Part shown: piece by piece, positions 1-4,912 of the stretch | How the letters are laid out: each line of letters opens with the position of its first letter | Numbering within the stretch: the stretch's first letter is position 1 | Assembly (NCBI GenBank): GCA_016267585.1 | Contig: JACQUT010000333.1 | Location: 1 to 5,926 of the forward strand | Reading direction: 5' to 3' | Source of the DNA: Cyanobacteria bacterium NC_groundwater_1444_Ag_S-0.65um_54_12 | Lineage (GTDB): Bacteria; Cyanobacteriota; Sericytochromatia; S15B-MN24; VGJW01 | DNA: 5,926 nt | The notes under the pieces: generated by a model | Databases searched by the model: none | The model's input: the letters and a program-made list of their open reading frames with translations, nothing else | What the model was told of the DNA's origin: nothing | Program-made: the position numbers and the translations under genes

Positions 1-12
1 ATTGTGGTGTAG
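1..12 (+). CDS. Possible C-terminal end of the gene upstream of rpmA (candidate rplU, ribosomal protein L21)
   Basis: The first twelve bases read in frame as Ile-Val-Val-stop, with TAG at 10-12, 40 bases before the rpmA start. In most bacteria the gene just before rpmA is rplU (L21), whose C-terminus is a short run of beta-branched residues, so this tail would fit. Only three residues are visible. The other two plus frames also stop before rpmA (TGA at 44-46 and TAG at 48-50), so the frame cannot be proved. The call rests on gene order far more than on sequence. Confidence 0.25.
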   Translation: MVV

Positions 13-31
13 GGTCAATTGCGTCTGGCCG

Positions 32-40
32 AAAAAGGAG
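32..40 (+). promoter_or_regulatory. Ribosome binding site of rpmA
   Basis: The purine-rich run GAAAAAGGAG contains a strong Shine-Dalgarno core (AAGGAG at 35-40), 12 nt before the ATG at 53. It supports that ATG as the rpmA start, as does the canonical L27 N-terminus MAHKKG. Confidence 0.7.
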
Positions 41-52
41 TGTTGATTAGTA

Positions 53-319
53 ATGGCACATAAGAAGGGTGTTGGCAGCACCAGAAATGGGCGGGATAGT
101 AACGCTAAGCGACTAGGTGTCAAGAAATTTGGCGGGGAATATGTTCTGCCTGGTAATATCCTGGTTCGGCAACGTGGTACCAAGATTCATCCAGGCGACA
201 ACGTAGGATGTGGCAATGACCATACCCTCTATGCTCTGATCGAGGGGCATGTGCAGTATCAGCGCCATGGCGCTGATCGTAGGAAGGTCGCCATAGTTCC
301 CCTGGCCGGGGAAATATAG
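53..319 (+). CDS. rpmA: 50S ribosomal protein L27
   Basis: This 88-residue protein has the usual L27 length. It begins [19 protein letters not shown] and continues with the diagnostic L27 core: GVKKFGGE (about 23-30), [11 protein letters not shown] (33-43), HPGDNVGCG (46-54) and [10 protein letters not shown] (56-65). L27 is a late-assembling large-subunit protein whose flexible N-terminus reaches toward the peptidyl transferase centre. Here that N-terminus is the short Gram-negative type, with no cleaved Firmicutes-style extension. A strong Shine-Dalgarno sits before the ATG. In many bacteria the order is rplU-rpmA-obg. Here the gene downstream is convergent and belongs to a transport operon, so obg is not adjacent. 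The gene looks intact, and the stop TAG lies at 317-319. Confidence 0.98.
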   Translation: MAHKKGVGSTRNGRDSNAKRLGVKKFGGEYVLPGNILVRQRGTKIHPGDNVGCGNDHTLYALIEGHVQYQRHGADRRKVAIVPLAGEI

Positions 320-320
320 A

Positions 321-355
321 GATAGCAGTTACCATCTCCCTGGATAGCAGTTACC
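321..355. repeat. Pair of 13-bp direct repeats between convergent rpmA and the tup ATPase gene
   Basis: GATAGCAGTTACC occurs at 321-333 and again exactly at 343-355, nine bases apart. The repeats fill most of the 38-bp gap between the two converging genes. The second copy runs into GCAG-TTAC-CTGC (347-358), a short 4-bp stem that also overlaps the ATPase stop codon. There is no T-tract, so I do not call a terminator. It may be a slippage duplication or part of a weak bidirectional stop region. Confidence 0.6.
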
Positions 356-357
356 TG

Positions 358-1305
358 CTAAGCTGGGAAGCCGATGATCTCGTCAGCACTCACCAGTACA
401 TTATCGCCAGGCGTCGGCAGGGGGACGCTATTGTCAGACAGCGGGATGCTGACTCGGGTAGCGCCGATATAACCCCAGATTTCATGCTGCAGCCCCATGT
501 CGACCACTTGCTCTACCACCAGGTCAAAGTGCGCTTGCCCGGCGCCAAGCTTCAAACCGCGTGGTGGTATGGCTAATACTTTAGCGTCCTGCGGGACCAG
601 AGTATAACCGAGTAAAAGGGCCGTTTCTCTGTCGGGCGGGTTCCGAAAAATCTTCACTTTCTCGCCAGCCGCTCGTACTCGACCATCTAGCATGACGATC
701 AGATCGTCTGCTAGTCTAAACGCTTCGTAGCGATCGTGAGTCACCAGTATCGTGGTAGTGGCAAAGCGAGCCAAAAGTTGCGGCAAGTCACCTAGCAAGT
801 GTTCTCTTGCCGGGCCATCAATCCCGGAAAGCGGTTCGTCTAGCAAAGTTACAGCAGCTCGTAAACTCAAGGCCCGTGCCAAGTTGAAACGCTGTGCTTC
901 GCCACCGGAAAGTGCCCGCGGGCGCCGCTCCAGGAGCTGCATCACCCCACACTCACGTGCTACTTCCGCTATACGTGCTGGCCGCTCGACTGCCGCTATT
1001 CCTCGCAAGCGCAACCCCAAATCGAGATTCTCCCGCATCGAACAATTCAAGAAGGTTGGCTCTTGAAAAGCGTAAGCCAGGTGTCGCCGCGTGGCGATCG
1101 TCGGTCTAACTAGCTGCCTGCCCAAGAAAATTTTGCCGCTAGTGGGGCGATCGAGAGCAGCGATCAGACGAAGCAGGGTCGATTTACCAGCGCCATTAGG
1201 ACCGAAGAGAGCGATAGTCCTACCATTACGAAACTCCAAGGCCGCGATATCAAGAAGGCAACGCCCATTACGTCCAAATAACAAATTCTCGATCCTGATA
1301 TCCAT
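358..1305 (-). CDS. tupC: Tungstate/molybdate ABC transporter ATP-binding protein, TupC type, with TOBE-like C-terminus
   Basis: This 315-residue ABC ATPase has every catalytic element: Walker A GPNGAGKST (35-43), Q-loop Gln81, signature LSGGEAQR (132-139), Walker B ending LLDEP with catalytic Glu157, D-loop near 160-163, and switch His190 in VTHD. It should hydrolyse ATP on the cytoplasmic face to drive uptake through the permease encoded just upstream. Residues from about 220 onward, ending in GDNVLVSADEIIG, look like a TOBE/MOP-like regulatory extension. ModC and WtpC proteins have one, but many TupC proteins are shorter. Its ATG shares one base with the permease stop (TGATG at 1303-1307), which indicates translational coupling. 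The substrate is inferred mainly from the TupB partner; the ATPase alone would only be called molybdate/sulfate/tungstate-type. Confidence 0.85.
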   Translation of the reverse strand: MDIRIENLLFGRNGRCLLDIAALEFRNGRTIALFGPNGAGKSTLLRLIAALDRPTSGKIFLGRQLVRPTIATRRHLAYAFQEPTFLNCSMRENLDLGLRLRGIAAVERPARIAEVARECGVMQLLERRPRALSGGEAQRFNLARALSLRAAVTLLDEPLSGIDGPAREHLLGDLPQLLARFATTTILVTHDRYEAFRLADDLIVMLDGRVRAAGEKVKIFRNPPDRETALLLGYTLVPQDAKVLAIPPRGLKLGAGQAHFDLVVEQVVDMGLQHEIWGYIGATRVSIPLSDNSVPLPTPGDNVLVSADEIIGFPA

Positions 1306-2003
1306 CAGCGCACCTGATGACGTTGCTGGATAGCGGTCAAAAATAGGTTCACCAAAAAAGCCATAGCCAGCAAGATCAGCCCTAAAGCCATCGCACGTGC
1401 TACTTGGCCACGGCTGGTCTCTGTCACTATTGCCGTGGTAAGTACACGGGTACTACCTTGCAAATTACCACCTACGGCCATGGATGCTCCAACTTCGGAA
1501 ACCACACCGCCAAAACCTGCCATCACCGCAGCCAGTAGACCGAGTTTCGCTTCACGGCAAAGAATCCAGAGCATGTTCAGACGCCCGGCACCCAAAATGG
1601 CCAGCAAATCAGGCAACTTTGCTGGCAAAGCTTGAATTGAAGCGGTAGTAAAGCCAGCTACCAGTGGGGTGGCTATCAGAAATTGTGCCAGCATCATGGC
1701 TTCCTTGGTATAAATAAGCTCGAATCGGCCGAAAGGACCGCTGCGTACCAACATTAGCCAAACAATCAACCCGACTACTACCGGTGGCATACCCATTCCC
1801 GTATTGACCAGGCTAAGCAACAGGGTACGACCGGGAAAGCGTTGGCGTGCCAGCAGATATCCCGCCGGTACACCTAGCAGCATGGCTAACAAAGTTGCAC
1901 TACCAGATACTAATATTGTACGCCAGATAATTTCTAATATTTGAGAATCGCCAGCAAAAAGCAATCTTATAGCTTCACTGGCACCGTAGAAGAGTTCCTC
2001 CAT
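1305..2003 (-). CDS. tupB: Tungstate/molybdate ABC transporter permease, TupB type
   Basis: This protein of about 232 residues is a polytopic inner-membrane permease of the binding-protein-dependent type 1 ABC family. Hydrophobic helices alternate with features I associate with TupB: NTGMGMPPVVVGL in the first half, AMMLAQFLIATPLVAG in the middle, then the cytoplasmic coupling-loop region (EAKLGLLAAVMAGFGGVVSEVGA) and VGGNLQGSTRVLTTAIVTET. It should form the tungstate or molybdate channel as a homodimer with the adjacent ATPase. Two in-frame starts compete: ATG at 2001-2003 and TTG at 2007-2009. The GGGAG-type Shine-Dalgarno at 2015-2020 lies about 11 nt and 5 nt before them respectively. I list the ATG, but the TTG start (two extra residues) is just as possible. 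No tupA gene accompanies it. Confidence 0.88.
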   Translation of the reverse strand: MEELFYGASEAIRLLFAGDSQILEIIWRTILVSGSATLLAMLLGVPAGYLLARQRFPGRTLLLSLVNTGMGMPPVVVGLIVWLMLVRSGPFGRFELIYTKEAMMLAQFLIATPLVAGFTTASIQALPAKLPDLLAILGAGRLNMLWILCREAKLGLLAAVMAGFGGVVSEVGASMAVGGNLQGSTRVLTTAIVTETSRGQVARAMALGLILLAMAFLVNLFLTAIQQRHQVR

Positions 2004-2069
2004 AGGCAATACTTCTCCCTTGATGCCTTTACCCGCCGGTAGCTAATCACTATCAGGCCCCGTAAACCA

Positions 2070-2669
2070 TCAATGGTCTTCTGGTGAATCGCCTGGTTTA
2101 CGTCCCCGACGTTTGAGGTAACGGGTAAAATCGGTTGCCGTGACATGATCGACAAACGCTTTGAATTCACTGGACTCTTGCTGGTAACGTTCACTAAATT
2201 CGTCAATCTCACTCAAAAACTGCGATACATCTAACTGTAGCAGCTCGGCATCAGCAAGGATTGGCAACTGTTGAGCTATTGCCACTTGAATCGCCTCAGT
2301 GGCAGTCATGTTCAAGCGCTGTATCCGGCGGTTATTGTCGCGAATAACGAGAATACCCTGCACGTAACTGCCATTGAGACTTTTACCATTAATTGGCTGA
2401 ATTGGCCTGAGTTCGATTCGCAGCAATACATTGCCCAAACGCTCCAGTAGACCACCAATGGCGATTGTCAAGCGCTGGTGGCAACCATTTACAACTCCCG
2501 GTGTGGAAGCTGTGACGATCTGCTCGATGCTTTCTCGGCTGGCTTCCAGAACAAACCCACGCTGCTCGCGCCGCGAGCCCAAGATAATACCATCACGAAC
2601 CGGAGGCTCAAGCTCCGGTGAAATTTCGAAAGCACCAAGTAGCGACACGCGTCGCATTCTGTTAGCCAC
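2070..2669 (-). CDS. Bifunctional nuclease (BFN/DUF151)-like protein
   Basis: The predicted protein is soluble and about 199 residues long. Its best match by eye is the DUF151/bifunctional nuclease domain: an N-terminal strand-rich part (RRVSLLGAFEIS, about 6-17), an ERLG...RIELRPI segment (76-90), a strand-like YVQGILVI stretch (102-109), and MTATEAIQVAIAQQLPILAD (121-140). That last segment parallels the RPSDAIALALRxxxPIxVAEE signature of the family. The C-terminus (about 147-199) is charged and helical and ends in a basic RYLKRRGRKPG run. I prefer the GTG start at 2667-2669, because TAGGAG (2675-2680) stands 5 nt before it and a promoter-like TACAAT overlaps the more upstream ATG at 2706-2708, which has no Shine-Dalgarno. 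It is the first gene of the tup operon. A role in metal handling is not evident from sequence, and nuclease activity is untested. Confidence 0.65.
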   Translation of the reverse strand: MANRMRRVSLLGAFEISPELEPPVRDGIILGSRREQRGFVLEASRESIEQIVTASTPGVVNGCHQRLTIAIGGLLERLGNVLLRIELRPIQPINGKSLNGSYVQGILVIRDNNRRIQRLNMTATEAIQVAIAQQLPILADAELLQLDVSQFLSEIDEFSERYQQESSEFKAFVDHVTATDFTRYLKRRGRKPGDSPEDH

Positions 2670-2674
2670 TGATA

Positions 2675-2680
2675 CTCCTA
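2675..2680 (-). promoter_or_regulatory. Ribosome binding site that selects the GTG start of the DUF151-like gene
   Basis: On the minus strand, TAGGAG precedes GTG at 2669-2667 by 5 nt. Neither the longer reading from ATG at 2708 nor the internal ATG at 2657-2655 has a core at good spacing. This site therefore decides the start. Confidence 0.55.
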
Positions 2681-2706
2681 CTTGATTTGGAGCCTCCAAC
2701 CCTCTC

Positions 2707-2712
2707 ATTGTA
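2707..2712 (-). promoter_or_regulatory. Candidate -10 element for the minus-strand tup operon
   Basis: The minus strand reads TACAAT at 2712-2707, one base from the sigma70 -10 consensus. This would give a 5' leader of about 30 nt before the GTG start at 2669. The matching -35 hexamer (around 2730-2735, AAGCAA) is poor, so the promoter would be weak or activator-dependent. The 9-bp inverted repeat at 2720-2740 lies across this -35 and spacer. Confidence 0.35.
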
Positions 2713-2719
2713 ACACGCT

Positions 2720-2740
2720 GGTAGAAGCGTTGCTTCTACC
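2720..2740. promoter_or_regulatory. Perfect inverted repeat in the divergent promoter region, candidate operator
   Basis: GGTAGAAGC (2720-2728) and GCTTCTACC (2732-2740) are exact reverse complements around a 3-nt centre, GTT. The repeat sits in the 142-bp region between the divergent tup and ECF/MoSto operons and overlaps the likely -35/spacer of the tup promoter. That placement fits a dimeric repressor or activator site. It has no T-tract, so a terminator is unlikely. It does not resemble the AT-rich ModE box known from enterobacteria. Its binding protein is unknown. Confidence 0.5.
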
Positions 2741-2794
2741 GACAGCTCAGTAAACATTTCTCTTGACTGGCGTGCTAACCTGGTAGCGTCAGTA

Positions 2795-2800
2795 GGGGGG
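2795..2800 (+). promoter_or_regulatory. G-rich ribosome binding site of the ECF T-S fusion gene
   Basis: A run of six G (part of AGGGGGGTAG) lies 11 nt before ATG 2812 and 5 nt before an in-frame TTG at 2806. It is the only Shine-Dalgarno-like run upstream and does not by itself separate the two starts. A TTGACT at 2763-2768 could be a -35 element, but no convincing -10 follows at normal spacing. Confidence 0.4.
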
Positions 2801-2811
2801 TAGACTTGGGC

Positions 2812-4137
2812 ATGGATTCGCGGCTCAAGATCGGCTATCTGTTGGCACTGGGATGCGCATTGTTTGCCATCCCGAGCCCGAGTATGCCGCTTTTTTCGCT
2901 TCCTGGCAAGCTTGCCTGGCCTGATGGCTGGCAGGAGTTCATGCTCGCTCCTGCGCCGCTTTTTATCGCGGCGGCATTGCTATTACAGGCAGTGATTTAC
3001 CGTTCTTGCGGTCATTCCCTGACCGAGCTTGTCCGGGTTACGCGCAAGCTAGCTGCTTTGTTTGCACTGTTGACGGTTTCTTATGGGCTCATGCCAGAGC
3101 AACCAGGTGGTTGGCTCTGGCATTGGCGCTTGGGAACCCGGGATTTGCTATTTTCCGTCGATGGTGCGCTCATCGGGTTCATGATGTGCGGTCGTATCCT
3201 GGCTATCATTTGGGCGGCTGCGCTGATACAACGCACCGGTAATCCCGGCGATCTGGTTGCCGGGTTGCAAGGTTTGGGATTGCCGCGCCTAGTGGCACTG
3301 GCCATCGACATAACTATCACTTTGCTCGGCTCCACTGACCGGGTTCATGGTCAACGGCGACGTGCCACTGAACCGAACCGGGGTGGCAATAAGTTTGCTA
3401 ACCTGGCGTTGCTGCGACAATTTTGGGGCGATCTGGGTTCTGGCAAGCTGCACTTTTTGCTCAATCCGCTCCAGGCAAAGCTGCGTCAAGCTGAACAACG
3501 GGTGAAGGTTCTGGCGCCAGATCTGGAAATTGCCTTGGCGCGCGATCTCGCGCTCATAGCAGGATTGGCCGCTTTGTCCCAGACCGTTCGCTTCCTGAAG
3601 TTAATGCCTGGTATTCCGTTCGCACCAGGACACAAAAGCGTGATCCTGCTGCCGCTATATGTGGTGGCGGCTGAACGAACCAGTTCACGTTGGGGTGCAA
3701 CTATGTTAGGTACCACCCAAGGGGTGGTATCCTTGACCTTTGGCGAAGGGCAATTCGGGCCCTTCGAGTTCTGCAAATTCCTCGCTCCGGGCCTGGTGGT
3801 AGATATTCTCTGGCCATTGGCTAAAGGGCGGGGAGCATTGGCATATGCTGGACTTGGTTTGGCTGCGGCGATCGCCCGTTTCGCATCCATCGTGCTGATC
3901 GGACTGCTAATTCAGGCGCCACCGCTATTCTTCGCTCTGCTTGCGCCAATGGCATTGTTTCATCTAGTATTCGGCACGGCTAGCGGATTCGTTACCTTTC
4001 ATCTTCTAGCAGCCCTGGGTAAGAACGCTATCCTTGCTACTTCATCCCACCAATACGGTGTTCCGCAAGAAGGAGAGTTATGGCTCGAATCATCCGAGGA
4101 GAAGGCCTCCACCGAACGCACATCGAAACCGAATTGA
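2812..4137 (+). CDS. ECF-type transporter: T component fused to an S component (single chain)
   Basis: This 441-residue polytopic membrane protein appears to combine two ECF importer parts. Residues 1-240 resemble EcfT/CbiQ: hydrophobic helices at about 7-28, 45-63, 80-95 and 117-139, then the family-like TGNPGDLVAGLQGLGLPR (142-159) and a basic cytoplasmic helical region (175-245) that would contact ATPases. Residues 247-404 resemble an ECF S component: GIPFAPGHK (267-275), GATMLGTTQGVVSLTFGEGQFGPFEFCKFLAPGLVVD in pieces from 295 to 331, and further helices to about 402. The length equals a typical T (about 260) plus S (about 180). No ECF ATPase gene is nearby, so ATPases must be supplied in trans. 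The gene lies directly upstream of two MoSto genes and overlaps the first by 58 nt. The hydrophilic tail (405-441) encodes the overlap. Substrate inferred from context: molybdate or tungstate. The T call is less certain than the S call. An in-frame TTG at 2806 is an alternative start. Confidence 0.65.
   Translation: MDSRLKIGYLLALGCALFAIPSPSMPLFSLPGKLAWPDGWQEFMLAPAPLFIAAALLLQAVIYRSCGHSLTELVRVTRKLAALFALLTVSYGLMPEQPGGWLWHWRLGTRDLLFSVDGALIGFMMCGRILAIIWAAALIQRTGNPGDLVAGLQGLGLPRLVALAIDITITLLGSTDRVHGQRRRATEPNRGGNKFANLALLRQFWGDLGSGKLHFLLNPLQAKLRQAEQRVKVLAPDLEIALARDLALIAGLAALSQTVRFLKLMPGIPFAPGHKSVILLPLYVVAAERTSSRWGATMLGTTQGVVSLTFGEGQFGPFEFCKFLAPGLVVDILWPLAKGRGALAYAGLGLAAAIARFASIVLIGLLIQAPPLFFALLAPMALFHLVFGTASGFVTFHLLAALGKNAILATSSHQYGVPQEGELWLESSEEKASTERTSKPN
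4070..4075 (+). promoter_or_regulatory. Ribosome binding site of the first MoSto gene, inside the ECF coding region
   Basis: AAGGAG at 4070-4075 lies 4 nt before ATG 4080, well inside the 3' end of the transporter gene. It fixes the MoSto start at 4080 and not at the in-frame ATG at 4137, and it makes the 58-nt overlap real. Confidence 0.75.
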
Positions 4138-4910
4138 TGCGCGAATCATTACAAGACAAGCAAATAGAGTTACGAACTTCCCCCACCACGGTGCGAGTTC
4201 TAGCACCAGCAGCCATCATCACGCATTTAGGTGGCCGATCGATCATCGATCGGGGCAAGGTCGCGCTCCTACCGTTAGTAGAAGAAGTAGTGGCGTGTCG
4301 CAAGCAACAACAGCTAATAGTCGGGGTAGGAGCCGGTATCCGAGCGCGACACACGTTAGCGATCGCCGCCGATCTGGGAATTCCACCAGGTGGCATGGCT
4401 GCCCTGATCGGTTCGGTCGAGGAGCAAAACGTTCGCTTGGTGCAAAATGTCTTCGCGGTACATGGTGGCATCCACTTCACCAAAGAACAGATGCTCTTGC
4501 TGCCGGTGTTTTTGCGTAGTGGTGCCATACCGGTATGCACCGGCATTCCGCCTTATCGCTTCTGGGAGCCACCGCCCCGCCATGGCGTGATGCCGAATCA
4601 TGGCCCAGATTGCGGCATCTTTCTACTTGCCGAGGTGCTAGGCGTCAAGAGCCTCATCTACGTGAAAGATGTTGACGGTGTCTACACGGACGATCCCAAG
4701 AAGCATCCCCAAGCGAGCTTCATCGCGCAAGGTTCCGTCAGTGAATTGCTTAAGCTGCCAGATCTACCTATCGAGCGTGAAGTCCTCTATATGCTCGAGC
4801 GCGCGCACCACCTCAAGCAGTTCCGGGTCATCAACGGTTTAGTTCCGGGCTTACTCACGCGGGCAGTGAACGGCGAAGCTGTAGGTACCGTGATTACGAA
4901 GGATGGTTAA
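4080..4910 (+). CDS. mosA: Molybdenum storage protein subunit, alpha-like (amino acid kinase fold)
   Basis: This 276-residue cytoplasmic protein has the amino-acid-kinase fold of the MoSto subunits, which assemble into a hollow alpha3beta3 cage that condenses molybdate or tungstate into polyoxometalate clusters using ATP. Visible family landmarks are an N-terminal LMRESLQDKQI segment (19-29), GGRSIIDRG (51-59), GAGIRARH (84-91), PPYRFWEP (157-164), VKDVDGVYTDDPKK (195-208) and VINGLVPGLLTRAVNGEAVGTVI near the end. Two conserved positions are changed compared with its neighbour: KIGG reads HLGG (His49), and PPHRTDTG reads PNHGPDCG (172-179), so the nucleotide site may be impaired. The first and second genes share features of both Azotobacter subunits as I remember them, so the alpha/beta label is tentative. 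Gene length and order favour alpha here. Confidence 0.85.
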   Translation: MARIIRGEGLHRTHIETELMRESLQDKQIELRTSPTTVRVLAPAAIITHLGGRSIIDRGKVALLPLVEEVVACRKQQQLIVGVGAGIRARHTLAIAADLGIPPGGMAALIGSVEEQNVRLVQNVFAVHGGIHFTKEQMLLLPVFLRSGAIPVCTGIPPYRFWEPPPRHGVMPNHGPDCGIFLLAEVLGVKSLIYVKDVDGVYTDDPKKHPQASFIAQGSVSELLKLPDLPIEREVLYMLERAHHLKQFRVINGLVPGLLTRAVNGEAVGTVITKDG

Positions 4911-4912
4911 GG

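Noticed and set aside
2431..2685. Long open frame on the plus strand opposite the DUF151-like gene
   Set aside because: Its translation is Ser/Arg/Pro-rich with no recognisable domain and lacks a ribosome binding site. It is an antisense shadow of the real gene.
3709..3731. Hairpin TACCACCC-AAG-GGGTGGTA within the transporter gene
   Set aside because: It has an 8-bp perfect stem, but it lies deep in a well-supported coding frame with no T-tract after it. A chance stem from codon use is the simpler reading.
4235..4253. 19-bp near-perfect palindrome CCGATCGAT-C-ATCGATCGG
   Set aside because: It encodes the conserved RSIIDRG motif of the MoSto subunit, so the symmetry probably follows from those codons and not from an operator.
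4034..4546. Open frames of 161 and 169 residues overlapping the first MoSto gene on both strands
   Set aside because: Both have biased, low-complexity compositions (Arg/Ser/His or Cys/Arg rich), while the MoSto frame carries clear family motifs and a ribosome binding site.
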